NCBI GenBank assembly: GCA_048268105.1
Contig: JBLWWH010000001.1
Span: forward strand, 154,142 to 218,141
Length of the DNA stretch: 64,000 nucleotides
Direction: 5' to 3'
From: Profundicola sp048268105
GTDB lineage: Bacteria > Bacteroidota > Bacteroidia > Flavobacteriales > Weeksellaceae
Below, in pieces: positions 34,218 through 43,142 of this stretch. The position numbers and the translations under genes are program-made. The notes below the pieces were generated by a model. That model saw only the letters and a list, made by a program, of their open reading frames with translations, ran no database searches and was not told the DNA's origin. Position 1 is the first letter of the stretch. Each line of letters starts with the position of its first letter.

Positions 34218-34796
34218 ATGTTAAAAGATAAGTTTAAGAACAATCAAATTATTTTAGCCTCTAAATCTCCAAGGCGAAAAGAGCTCTTAGAGCGACTTGA
34301 CTTGGATTTTATAGTAATTAGCCTAGAGGTCGATGAAAGTTATTCAGAAGAGCTTAAAAAGCATGAAATAACCGAGTTTCTATGCCATAAAAAGAAACTA
34401 GCTTATCAAAATTGGCAGGAAAATCAGATTTTGATTACTTCTGACACCATTGTATGGTATGAAAATAAGGCTTTTGAAAAACCAAAGAGTCGCGAAGAAG
34501 CTATAGAAATGCTTCAAACTTTATCTGGAAAAACCCATGAAGTTATTACATCCGTTGGAATTTTTTCAACTCAAAAAGAATTGGTTTTAAGTGATATAAC
34601 CCTAGTCACTTTTGGTGAGCTCGATAAGCAAGAAATCGAATATTATGTTGATACCTACCAGCCATATGATAAAGCGGGTAGTTATGGGATACAAGAGTGG
34701 ATTGGCTATATAGGAATCACCAAAATAGAAGGCTCATATTTTAATGTAATGGGACTTCCTGTACAAAAAGTTTATAAGGCTTTGAAGGATTTTTAA
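34218..34796 (+). CDS. maf: Maf family nucleotide pyrophosphatase
   Basis: This 192-residue protein has the Maf motifs: ASKSPRRKELL (14-24), the SDTIV aspartate (about 74-78), the KPKSREEAIEMLQTLSGKTHEV substrate region and YDKAGSYGIQ. Maf proteins hydrolyse dTTP, UTP or modified NTPs to monophosphates as house-cleaning enzymes. Length is normal. It converges with the OlsF-like gene, overlapping its stop by four bases. Confidence 0.93.
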   Translation: MLKDKFKNNQIILASKSPRRKELLERLDLDFIVISLEVDESYSEELKKHEITEFLCHKKKLAYQNWQENQILITSDTIVWYENKAFEKPKSREEAIEMLQTLSGKTHEVITSVGIFSTQKELVLSDITLVTFGELDKQEIEYYVDTYQPYDKAGSYGIQEWIGYIGITKIEGSYFNVMGLPVQKVYKALKDF

Positions 34797-36595
34797 GACT
34801 TAAGTTTTGCTTTAATTTCTTGCTCCAATTCATCCATCACAGGTTTAATCGTACCTTCTGGAATATCACTAATTCTAATGTACATCAATCCATCGATAGC
34901 ATCATTGAATTTAGGATCAACATTGAATCCAATTAATTTTGCATTCTGTTTAATATACTTTTTAATTAAAACAGGCAATCTTAAAGCATTAGGTTCTAAT
35001 TCCTCAATCAGCTTATCGAACTTGTTTAAGTCTGCTTTGGCTTCATCAAAAATAAACTCTTTGTCTAAATCCTTAATTTTAGGTTTAAATTCCTTTTTCG
35101 CACGGATAAATTGCGCCACATACGGATCATAATAGTGAGATCGCATAAACTCAATCATCAAAACCTTACTAAAGTTACTAAATTGGTTGCTGATACTAAC
35201 ACCGCCTACAATGTATTTATGCTCTGGATTTCTCAAGGAAACATGAATAATCCCTCGCCATAACAAGAAGAGTGGCCAAGGCTTTTGTTGATATTCTTTG
35301 GTAACAAAAGCTCTTCCCATTTCTATACAGCGTGAGAAAAAAGGTTGGATTTCTTTTTCAAAAGTGAATAATTCATTGACATAAAATCCTTTAATGCCAT
35401 ATTTCTGATAAATCTCCTTTCCCAAGCCCATTCTATACGCACCTGCAAGCTTTTTATTCTTGTGATCCCAAAGCAATAGATGACGATAATATTGATCATA
35501 TTTATCGGTGTCTGTAGATTTACCTGTTCCTTCTCCCACCGCTCTAAAGGTAATCTCGCGTAACCTTCCGATTTCGCGCATCACATTTGGAATCTTTTTA
35601 TAAGGCGCAAAATAAACTTCATAATCATTGTTTGTAAACAAATGATGATCGGTTTCGCGCATATTCTCAATGTCCTTTTCGATAAGATTAAGAGGTGTTT
35701 CTGAGATGATTTTCCTAGCGCGTTTCATTCGATTTGGAATACTCTTAACAAGGGTTAGCGGAATAGATTTAGGAGAATCATATGTTGCATCTAAAACATA
35801 AGTCTTTCTTCTAAGGAACTCTGCTAATTCTTTTGTATTTTCAAACTCCTTTAAATCCTTTACAGAAATAGGCTTTCCAATGCGTAGCTTAATAGGTTTT
35901 AACCTTGTTCTCAATAGTTCTCTAACTAACATAGAAGTTTGCAAATCAGGGTGTAATTTACCAATTCTATAAAACCATTCGCTATTTCTTGCTTTAAAAT
36001 ATATAGGAACTATCGGAACTTCAGCTTTCTGAATCATTTTGAGAATCGGCTCTTGCCATTCTCTGTCGGAGATATAATGTTCTTGATTTCTTTGAGAAAC
36101 TTCTCCAGCAGGAAACACACCTAATGGGTGTCCATTCTTGACATGTTTGTAGGCGTTTTTCATTCCCAAGAGACTATTTTTAATTTCTTTTCGTGTTTCG
36201 AATGGATTAACAGGAAAAATTCGTGGCTTTAAGGGGTCAATTCTATGAAGCATAAAATTGGCGATGATTTTAAAGTCAGGTCGAAGTTCTGAAATAATCT
36301 TCAGCATGATAATTCCATCTAAACCTCCAAGTGGATGATTGGCCACAATAATAAAAGGTCCAGTTTTGGGAATACGATTTAAATCATCCTCATTTACATC
36401 ATATTGAATGCCTAAATCTTCTAATATTTTAGCTTCAAATTCTGGTGATTCATAGGATTGATTACGGATATAAAGAGCGTTTAAATCATTTAAGCCTAAA
36501 AGGTTATATAAACCATAACTCATGGCCTTACCTAAAAAGCTAAACTTCTTTAAGCCCGTATTTTCGAATATTTCATTGGGACTAATTAAACTCAT
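34793..36595 (-). CDS. OlsF-like bifunctional acyltransferase (PlsC-type plus GNAT/hemolysin-type domains)
   Basis: This 600-residue protein joins an N-terminal PlsC-type O-acyltransferase (about 60-280), with NHPLGGLD (H87, D93) and FPAGEVS, to a C-terminal Acetyltransf_5-type N-acyltransferase (about 320-520, RLREITFRAVGEGTGKSTD...YDQYYRHLLLWD). This order is that of OlsF from Flavobacterium and Serratia, which acylates ornithine twice to make ornithine lipid; related Bacteroidota enzymes make glycine or serine-glycine lipids. The amino-acid substrate cannot be read from sequence. The start overlaps the lysC stop by 4 bases, so the two are translationally coupled. Confidence 0.83.
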   Translation of the reverse strand: MSLISPNEIFENTGLKKFSFLGKAMSYGLYNLLGLNDLNALYIRNQSYESPEFEAKILEDLGIQYDVNEDDLNRIPKTGPFIIVANHPLGGLDGIIMLKIISELRPDFKIIANFMLHRIDPLKPRIFPVNPFETRKEIKNSLLGMKNAYKHVKNGHPLGVFPAGEVSQRNQEHYISDREWQEPILKMIQKAEVPIVPIYFKARNSEWFYRIGKLHPDLQTSMLVRELLRTRLKPIKLRIGKPISVKDLKEFENTKELAEFLRRKTYVLDATYDSPKSIPLTLVKSIPNRMKRARKIISETPLNLIEKDIENMRETDHHLFTNNDYEVYFAPYKKIPNVMREIGRLREITFRAVGEGTGKSTDTDKYDQYYRHLLLWDHKNKKLAGAYRMGLGKEIYQKYGIKGFYVNELFTFEKEIQPFFSRCIEMGRAFVTKEYQQKPWPLFLLWRGIIHVSLRNPEHKYIVGGVSISNQFSNFSKVLMIEFMRSHYYDPYVAQFIRAKKEFKPKIKDLDKEFIFDEAKADLNKFDKLIEELEPNALRLPVLIKKYIKQNAKLIGFNVDPKFNDAIDGLMYIRISDIPEGTIKPVMDELEQEIKAKLKS

Positions 36596-37842
36596 TCATC
36601 CTGTTTTATCACTAATTGCAATGTATTGACGCCAGCTTGTTTAATGATTGTTCTATCCGTATTGGGAATAAAACTTAAACTATTTTGGTCGGCATGACGT
36701 ATAGTATACAAAGAACAATCTTGATACAAAGTTACTTTAAATCTTTTCTTAATTACCTCAATCGCTTTTTTTAAGGTATTAAATTTATCTTCTAAGCATA
36801 AAGATAAGCTAATCGCTGAAATCTGAATTAAGTTAACTTTTAGTTGATTTTCCGTAAGCGTATCGAATACATCACGCAATACAGATTCATCTATAAAAGC
36901 AAAATCATGAGTACTTATGGTAATTGCAGTTTGGTTTTTCTTAACAATAAAACAAGGAATAGTAGGGTCTAATGCTTGTCCATTTTTAATTTCTGTTCCT
37001 GGTAATTCTGGATTTTCAAACGACTTTACAAACAATGGAATTTGTTTACGCTGCAAGGGCTGAAGCGTCTTAGGATGAATCACTGAGGCGCCATAATAAG
37101 CCAACTCAATAGCTTCTTCATAAGAAATATGCATGAGTTGAGAAGCATTCTCAAAATATCTTGGGTCCGCATTCAAAACTCCTGGAACATCTTTCCAAAT
37201 CGTTAAACTAAAGGCATTTAAGCAATATGCAATAATGGCTCCTGAATAGTCAGAACCTTCTCTCCCTAAGGTAGTTGTGAAGTAATTTTCATTCGAACCA
37301 ATAAAACCTTGAGTTATATACAGTTGATCTTTTTTTAATTTTTGGAGATTATCACAAGTAGTTTCCCAATCCACTTTTGCTTCACGATAAGAGCTATCTG
37401 TCTTTATATAATCTCTTACATCAATCCAGTCATTGGTTAGGTTTTCTTGATTTAGAAATGCACTTAGAATTTGAGAAGAAAGTAATTCCCCATAACTTAT
37501 GATTTGATCATATACATAATCGTAGTTAGGCGATTTGTTTTTAAGTAAGAAGTCATCTATTTGCAAGAAATACTCGTCAATTGCATTAAATACAGGATTA
37601 TTTTTATCTAATAATTCTTCTGCAATTTGGATATGGAAAGTTTTGATTTCACCAAGCCTTTTACCATAATCCTCTTCTTTAAAATAAAAGTTTAAAACTT
37701 CTTCAAATGCATTGGTAGTCTTGCCCATAGCCGAAACCACGACCAAGGTTTGTTTCTCGCCAGTTTTTTTTAATACCTCTAAAACATTTCTTACGCCAGC
37801 TGCATCTTTCACAGAAGCTCCACCAAATTTATAAACTTTCAT
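36592..37842 (-). CDS. lysC: Aspartate kinase (monofunctional)
   Basis: This 416-residue enzyme starts MKVYKFGGASVKDAAGV; an upstream ATG at 37896 would add 18 residues inside the neighbouring gene and is rejected. The kinase domain (about 1-275) has KFGGASV, GREGSDYSGA and WKDVPGVLNADPR, and two ACT-like regulatory segments follow (about 290-416). It phosphorylates aspartate at the start of lysine, threonine and methionine synthesis. The 5' end overlaps the carbonic-anhydrase gene by 14 bases and the 3' end overlaps the OlsF-like gene by 3, making a tightly packed three-gene unit. Confidence 0.92.
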   Translation of the reverse strand: MKVYKFGGASVKDAAGVRNVLEVLKKTGEKQTLVVVSAMGKTTNAFEEVLNFYFKEEDYGKRLGEIKTFHIQIAEELLDKNNPVFNAIDEYFLQIDDFLLKNKSPNYDYVYDQIISYGELLSSQILSAFLNQENLTNDWIDVRDYIKTDSSYREAKVDWETTCDNLQKLKKDQLYITQGFIGSNENYFTTTLGREGSDYSGAIIAYCLNAFSLTIWKDVPGVLNADPRYFENASQLMHISYEEAIELAYYGASVIHPKTLQPLQRKQIPLFVKSFENPELPGTEIKNGQALDPTIPCFIVKKNQTAITISTHDFAFIDESVLRDVFDTLTENQLKVNLIQISAISLSLCLEDKFNTLKKAIEVIKKRFKVTLYQDCSLYTIRHADQNSLSFIPNTDRTIIKQAGVNTLQLVIKQDE

Positions 37843-38368
37843 CTGTTTGATTTTCGTCTTTATACCAACTACTATATTGTACATAATTTTTGGCAATTCT
37901 TTCTATTTCTCCTTCGCGTAGGTGTTGTGGAACATCTTTCACCTTCTTTGCTGGAACTCCTGCCCACAATTCCCCTTCTTTAATATGAGTTCCTTGTGTT
38001 ACAACAGCACCAGCGGCCACAAGCGCATAAGACTCAACAACACAATTATCCATGACAATTGCTCCCATACCAATCAAAACATTATCATGAATTGTACAAC
38101 CATGTACAATTGCATTATGTCCCACAGATACATTATTACCTAGGCTGATAGGATATTTCTGATAAGTACAATGTACCATAGCATTATCTTGAATGTTCAC
38201 TCGATTTCCCAGTCGTATTCCATTGACATCACCTCTGAGCACCGCATTATACCAAATGCTGCATTCCTCACCCATTTCTACATTTCCGATGACAACGGCA
38301 GTTTCGGCAAGAAACGTGTTTTTTCCTATTTTAGGTTTTTTACCAAGTAGTTCTTTGATCAAAGCCAT
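37829..38368 (-). CDS. Gamma-carbonic anhydrase family protein
   Basis: This 179-residue left-handed beta-helix protein starts MALIKELLGKKPKIGK; the frame is open further upstream but the ATG at 38368 fits the family. The hexapeptide repeats and the histidines in AMVHCTYQKYP and VGHNAIVHGC, which form the metal site at the trimer interface of gamma-class carbonic anhydrases, are present, as is the RGDVNGIRLG motif. Activity as a carbonic anhydrase is plausible but unproven for this YrdA/PaaY-like subgroup. It heads the lysC-olsF unit. Confidence 0.87.
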   Translation of the reverse strand: MALIKELLGKKPKIGKNTFLAETAVVIGNVEMGEECSIWYNAVLRGDVNGIRLGNRVNIQDNAMVHCTYQKYPISLGNNVSVGHNAIVHGCTIHDNVLIGMGAIVMDNCVVESYALVAAGAVVTQGTHIKEGELWAGVPAKKVKDVPQHLREGEIERIAKNYVQYSSWYKDENQTDESL

Positions 38369-38433
38369 GTTAATTCTGTTTCTAATTATAAAAGTATGGC
38401 AATTTAGAGTAAATTTGTAATCTAAATAAAAAT

Positions 38434-39312
38434 ATGCGAGTTTATATAGAGCAAACGTCACAAAAACATATTTTAAAATTTGTTTGCGACGAGATTATTA
38501 CCCCTGGAAGTTTTGAATTAACCAACTCTAGCGATTTAGGAAATTCTAAATTAGCTCAGCAATTGTTTCAATTTCCGTTTGTAGAGAAAGTTTTTATTAC
38601 GGCTAATTTTGTAGCGATTCAGAAGTCTGATATGATTGAGTGGGAACATGTTGCCCAATCTCTTAAGGAAATCGTGAATGAGCACTTAGAAAAAGATAGT
38701 ATTGTGCTTAAAGAGGTTAAAAAAGAACCTTATACTTTATATGCTGAGATGACTCCTAACCCACGTGTTATGAAGTTTGTTTCTAATCAAACGATATCAG
38801 AAGCAATGGTTGAGGTAAAAAATAAAGATGAAGCAGCAAAGGTTCCTTTGGCACGAAGTTTATTTAATCGTTTTGATTTTATCGAGGAAGTTTTCTTGTC
38901 AGAGAATTATGTTTCAATTACTAGATCGCAAGAAACGGATTGGCAATTTCTAGCTTTAGAAGTAAGGCAATTCATTTTAGAATATTTACAATCAGGCGAA
39001 AGTATTGTTGATGCAGATTATGTAGCGGTTGAAACTAGGGTAGAGGAGAAGCACGAACAGAGGTTTTATAATGATACAGAAAAAGAAATTCAACGTATCT
39101 TAAAGGAATATATTCAACCAGCGGTTGCCAAAGACGGTGGGAATATTGCTTTGGTTGAATTTAATGAGCAAACTAAGACGGCTACTATGTTATTGCAAGG
39201 AGCTTGTAGTGGTTGCCCATCTTCTACGATAACGCTTAAGAACGGTATAGAAACTATCTTAAAAGACATGTTGCCAAACGTGGTAGAACATGTAGAAGCA
39301 GTGAATGGTTAA
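38434..39312 (+). CDS. Nfu-type iron-sulfur scaffold with two Nfu_N domains
   Basis: This 292-residue protein has two tandem Nfu_N-type domains (about 1-85, and about 105-190, the second beginning YAEMTPNPRVMKF), then a linker and a C-terminal NifU domain (about 215-290) with the cluster-binding CSGC in GACSGCPSSTITLKNG. Nfu proteins carry Fe-S clusters from the assembly machinery to target enzymes. Most Nfu proteins have only one Nfu_N domain; in Flavobacteriales the duplication is seen repeatedly. A TAAATTTG box lies 17 bases before the ATG. Confidence 0.88.
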   Translation: MRVYIEQTSQKHILKFVCDEIITPGSFELTNSSDLGNSKLAQQLFQFPFVEKVFITANFVAIQKSDMIEWEHVAQSLKEIVNEHLEKDSIVLKEVKKEPYTLYAEMTPNPRVMKFVSNQTISEAMVEVKNKDEAAKVPLARSLFNRFDFIEEVFLSENYVSITRSQETDWQFLALEVRQFILEYLQSGESIVDADYVAVETRVEEKHEQRFYNDTEKEIQRILKEYIQPAVAKDGGNIALVEFNEQTKTATMLLQGACSGCPSSTITLKNGIETILKDMLPNVVEHVEAVNG

Positions 39313-39327
39313 AAGTAATTTAGTAAT

Positions 39328-40914
39328 ATGAAAAAATTTATAATTCTTACAAGTTTAATCTTAGGAAGTCACTATTTATCAGCCCAAGTATTTAATTCGG
39401 GTTTTGAAAATAATAATGGAGTACCTTTGAGTGAATGGACCACAATTAATGCAGACGAAAACCCTGTGGAGGACTGGATGCCTGTGCCTGAATTTAATGA
39501 TGAAGCTTGGATACAATTTTATGATTTTTATGATAATAAAATTGCTTTCAGTACATCCTTTTACCTTAATGGAGAACCTGCGAATGATTGGTTAATATCT
39601 CCTGCGATTAGTATTCCTAATGAAGGAAATCCTACTTTATATTGGCGTGCAAAAAGTTATGATAACGTAAATGCAGAAACTTATGCTGTAAAGATTTCTA
39701 ATACAAGTTCGGATATGGAGAATTTCGTTAACTTAGAAGTGATCGAAGATGAACAAGCTTTTGATTTTAACTCAAGAAATTTAGACTTATCTGCTTATAA
39801 AGGTCAAGAAATTTACATAGCTTTTGTAAATGAGACTCCATATGGCTATTTTTTGGGATTAGATGATGTATATATATCATTATCTGAATCATGTAATATG
39901 CCAAATGTTGATAGTTTTAACAGTAATATAGATATTGCTCCTTATTTAAATGGAAGTTCTGATAAAGTATCTTTTGATGTGTCTTGGGATGGTTTAGATG
40001 GAGTTGAAAACTATGATGTCGGTTTAACAACATTTACTATTCCTGTTGTGAGTAATGGAATTGAATCTACAACTTCTAGAAGATTTGATGAAATGGATTT
40101 TGGTACACGTTATCAAATGTTTGTCAAAAATGCAGATTGCGGATCTGGATGGGCCGGACCTAAATCTATATTCACACCTAGTTTACTGCCATATGAATAT
40201 GGTTTTGAGCCTACTGAAGAAAATTATGGTGAATATGATTCAGATGGTTGGTCTTCTGATAGTTGGTTAATGGGTATCTCTACTGAAGTTGCTAATGAGG
40301 GGTCTGGTTATATGTATAGCAATACATCAACAACAATTAATGTAAATAAATGGTTGCATAGCTATCCTATTATTGTAAAAGGGAATTCTACTATTAAAGT
40401 TAATTTAAGTGCAAACTACTCAAATGATGCTTTATTAGGAGGAAGTTTAAGAGTTGGTTTAACAACCTCAAATGCCTATGGAACCGAACCTATTGAGTTT
40501 GAAGAAGTAACCGTGAATCCTGGTGATTACCAAGATTTAGAGTTGGTTTTCGAGAACTTAGAAGATGGAATATATTATATAGCTTTAGGAAATGTTACAA
40601 CAGCTACGGCAGATACTTATACTATGCGTATTGATAGCTTTTCGGTAACGACAGAAACTTTATCAAATGAAGATTTCATTTTAAATAAAGGAGTTAGTTT
40701 ATATCCAAATCCTATCGTTGACAAGCTTAATATAGAATCTGAAGAGATTATTTCACAAGTTGATATTTATAGTACTAACGGTAAACTAATCAAATCGCAA
40801 AAATCAAATAGTTATTCCGTAGAAATTTATCTTAGTGATTTACAAAAAGGCCTATATATAGTAAACGTTAAGGCTGGTGATAAAACTTATACAGAAAAAA
40901 TTCTTAAGAAGTAA
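39328..40914 (+). CDS. Choice-of-anchor J/cleaved-adhesin domain protein exported by T9SS
   Basis: This 528-residue protein has a signal peptide (1-19, ending LSAQ), an N-terminal choice-of-anchor J (cleaved-adhesin type jelly-roll) domain (about 22-190, NDWLISPAISIP then YIAFVNETPYGYFLGLDDVYIS), a fibronectin-III-like middle part (about 195-290), a second jelly-roll-like region (about 295-445) and a T9SS type A C-terminal domain starting LYPNPIVDKLNIES and ending EKILKK. It is probably a surface-exposed binding protein. No enzyme domain is seen. It is followed by a strong bidirectional terminator. Confidence 0.83.
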   Translation: MKKFIILTSLILGSHYLSAQVFNSGFENNNGVPLSEWTTINADENPVEDWMPVPEFNDEAWIQFYDFYDNKIAFSTSFYLNGEPANDWLISPAISIPNEGNPTLYWRAKSYDNVNAETYAVKISNTSSDMENFVNLEVIEDEQAFDFNSRNLDLSAYKGQEIYIAFVNETPYGYFLGLDDVYISLSESCNMPNVDSFNSNIDIAPYLNGSSDKVSFDVSWDGLDGVENYDVGLTTFTIPVVSNGIESTTSRRFDEMDFGTRYQMFVKNADCGSGWAGPKSIFTPSLLPYEYGFEPTEENYGEYDSDGWSSDSWLMGISTEVANEGSGYMYSNTSTTINVNKWLHSYPIIVKGNSTIKVNLSANYSNDALLGGSLRVGLTTSNAYGTEPIEFEEVTVNPGDYQDLELVFENLEDGIYYIALGNVTTATADTYTMRIDSFSVTTETLSNEDFILNKGVSLYPNPIVDKLNIESEEIISQVDIYSTNGKLIKSQKSNSYSVEIYLSDLQKGLYIVNVKAGDKTYTEKILKK

Positions 40915-40933
40915 ACTAAGATTTTATTCCATA

Positions 40934-40965
40934 AAAAAAGGAGCTGAATATTCAGCTCCTTTTTT
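40934..40965. terminator. Bidirectional terminator between the T9SS cargo and OmpA-like genes
   Basis: AAAAAGGAGCTGAA pairs with TTCAGCTCCTTTTT around AT, with A-run and T-run flanks, so it can terminate transcripts from both converging genes. Confidence 0.9.
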
Positions 40966-40988
40966 ATTTTAAAATGATTTATGAACCA

Positions 40989-41678
40989 TTAATTTGCTTG
41001 CTGAGTTTCTTGCTCTGCTTGCTCTATCATTTGCTCATTTGCGGTAATTGCAAACTCTACACGTCTGTTTCCAGCTCTACCTTCAGCAGTTTCGTTAGAG
41101 TATCTTGGCTCTAATTTACCAGCTCCTTCATATACAATTCTATCACTAGAAATACCTCTAGCCGTTAAATAATCAGATACAGATTTAGCTCTTTTAAGCG
41201 AAAGTGGTTGGTTGAATTCTTGTGATCCAACGTTATCTGTATGACCAACAATTAATATGTCAGTTAATGGATACTCATTGAAGATTTCAATCACTCTGTC
41301 TAAATTTTCCTTTGCGCTTGCAGTTAAGCTTGATTTATTATACTCAAATCTAACTTCAGAATTTTCATCTAAAATTACCTGAATTCCTTCCTCGCTTCTT
41401 ACAACTTCTGCACCTGGCATAACCTCCTCAATTTTCTTGGCTTGATCATCCATTTTCTTACCGATAATCGCTCCTGCAGTACCACCTACGGCACCACCAA
41501 CAATCGCTCCTAAAGCTCTGTTGTTTTTACCGATTAAAGCGCCTAAACCAGCACCTGCTACAGCTCCAATAGCTGCTCCTCTTTGTGATTTATTCGGATT
41601 CTTTACCGTATCACAACTGCCTAACATTAAGCCAATTACGATAAATAAAGATAGAATCTTAAAATTTAAATTTCTCAT
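40989..41678 (-). CDS. OmpA-family lipoprotein with glycine-zipper domain
   Basis: This 229-residue protein has a lipobox LMLGSC (C22), a glycine-zipper segment (about 34-75, AAIGAVAGAGLGALIG and AIVGGAVGGTAGAIIG) and an OmpA-like peptidoglycan-binding domain (about 95-215) with GHTDNVGSQEFNQPLSLKRA and GNRRVEF. Such proteins tie the outer membrane to peptidoglycan. The Q-rich tail after the domain is not conserved. It lies 15 bases after the lipocalin-like gene, so the two are one transcript. Confidence 0.9.
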   Translation of the reverse strand: MRNLNFKILSLFIVIGLMLGSCDTVKNPNKSQRGAAIGAVAGAGLGALIGKNNRALGAIVGGAVGGTAGAIIGKKMDDQAKKIEEVMPGAEVVRSEEGIQVILDENSEVRFEYNKSSLTASAKENLDRVIEIFNEYPLTDILIVGHTDNVGSQEFNQPLSLKRAKSVSDYLTARGISSDRIVYEGAGKLEPRYSNETAEGRAGNRRVEFAITANEQMIEQAEQETQQAN

Positions 41679-41693
41679 ATTATTATATTTTTT

Positions 41694-42167
41694 TTATTGT
41701 TTACTAAAGTAATAGTGAATAGACATTTTCCCACCTTCAAAAGGTACTTCATGCATCAAATGAGCCTGTGATTCATCAACTGATACCACCTTCATTTTAT
41801 ATCCAGAAACTACATCTTTAGCCTTTACGCTTTCGTCAACTCGTTTAAACATAAAATAGGTATCCGCTCCATCCTCTTCCATGAACCATTTAAATTCATT
41901 TTCATTTGTTGGGCAGCCAGCACCGTCTAGTACATAGGTTCCTTTGTTGTTGTTGGCTACAAAGTTCCATGAACTACCTTCAAAGCACTCTACAGAGCTG
42001 TGGTTGAATAAACTTGTGATAACCACACTTTCTCCTCGATCGCTTACGATTTGATCTAAAGTCCAATCTCCTCTAAAAGACATTTGAGTTTCTCTTTCTA
42101 CTTTAGTAGTAGAACAGCTGCTAAGCATTAAAGCAATGAATAGCGTTAAAATTCCTATTTTTTTCAT
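41694..42167 (-). CDS. Lipocalin-like lipoprotein
   Basis: This 157-residue protein has a lipobox LMLSSC (C18) and a lipocalin-like beta-barrel with FRGDWTLDQIVSD at the start and a conserved-looking cysteine pair (VECFEGSSWNFVAN, GAGCPTNENEFKW). Lipocalin-family lipoproteins of this type are common next to OmpA-like genes in Flavobacteriales. Ligand unknown. It is the first gene of a two-gene unit with the OmpA-like lipoprotein. Confidence 0.8.
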   Translation of the reverse strand: MKKIGILTLFIALMLSSCSTTKVERETQMSFRGDWTLDQIVSDRGESVVITSLFNHSSVECFEGSSWNFVANNNKGTYVLDGAGCPTNENEFKWFMEEDGADTYFMFKRVDESVKAKDVVSGYKMKVVSVDESQAHLMHEVPFEGGKMSIHYYFSKQ

Positions 42168-42277
42168 AATTAATTGTTTAAAATGACATCTTTATTTTAA
42201 TTTTAAGCAAATAAAAAGAAATCCTTTAGTATTCCGACGTATTTAAAATTAATCGCGCTTAAATAGCTTAAAAATGC

Positions 42278-43126
42278 TTATTTAAGTTTCAATTGATAAA
42301 TCAATGACGAATATTGACCAGTTTTGATCGCTTTTAAATTAGATCTTAATCCAATTCCAAAAGCTTTCAATAGACCTAATGAACTTCCTTTATATTTCTC
42401 TGATAACAAACTCGCATAGAACGAATCAAATATCATAGGATGTATACTTTCTATAACCATGCCAAATTCATCGGCAATTTTAGAAAATGAAGTTTGATTA
42501 AAATGCCAAAGGTGGCGAGGTACGTCATAGGGAGCCCAATGTTCCTTATAATATTGAGCATCGTAAGATTCATAATTTGGAACAGCAATGAAGAGTGTTC
42601 CATCCGAGTTTAAAGCATTTTTAATTCGCTCTAATTCTTCGAATAGATTTGGAATATGTTCCAATACATGCCATAAAGTTATGACATCAAATTTTTTTTC
42701 ATCGAAGAAATCAGAGGTAGAGTAGAAGTTGTTTTTGTCTTTTTCTGATGCAATTTTAAAGGCTACGGGGTTTGGCTCGAATCCTATAGCATTTAGATTT
42801 TGGGTATTCAAATAGCGAACAAATTCTCCAGTTCCGCATCCATAATCCAATACATTTATGCCATTAGAAGCTTTTGTTATCAGCTTATGTTTATGCTTCA
42901 AATTATAATTTTTCACCCAATAATATAGTTGACTTACTAAGCCTTTGGCGTCATCAGAATGCGAAATATAATCTTCACTTTCGTAATATTTAGAAAGTTG
43001 ATCCACTAGTGGGAATGGAAAAGTTTTTAGTAATCCAGGGTATTTATCTACTGGTTTTAATTGAAATTTTTCATTTGTAACCAGATAATCCTGGTAGAAT
43101 TTATTTGTTTGTTTCACGTGGAACAA
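42278..43126 (-). CDS. Class I SAM-dependent methyltransferase
   Basis: This 282-residue protein has the SAM-binding motif I VLDYGCGTGEFVRYL (about 92-106) and the motif-IV/post-I region VITLWHVLEHIPN typical of class I methyltransferases acting on small molecules or lipids. The first codon is TTG at 43126 (or GTG at 43117); no ATG is available nearby, and both starts lie in or beside a parS sequence, so the first six residues (MFHVKQ) are spelled by the parS site. The substrate is unknown. It is downstream of mnmG by 16 bases. Confidence 0.8.
   Translation of the reverse strand: MFHVKQTNKFYQDYLVTNEKFQLKPVDKYPGLLKTFPFPLVDQLSKYYESEDYISHSDDAKGLVSQLYYWVKNYNLKHKHKLITKASNGINVLDYGCGTGEFVRYLNTQNLNAIGFEPNPVAFKIASEKDKNNFYSTSDFFDEKKFDVITLWHVLEHIPNLFEELERIKNALNSDGTLFIAVPNYESYDAQYYKEHWAPYDVPRHLWHFNQTSFSKIADEFGMVIESIHPMIFDSFYASLLSEKYKGSSLGLLKAFGIGLRSNLKAIKTGQYSSLIYQLKLK
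43110..43125. promoter_or_regulatory. parS centromere-like site 1
   Basis: TGTTTCACGTGGAACA fits the bacterial ParB-binding consensus TGTTNCACGTGNAACA with no mismatch. It overlaps the first codons of the methyltransferase gene on the minus strand. Confidence 0.85.
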
Positions 43127-43142
43127 TAGATTTAAATTTAGA

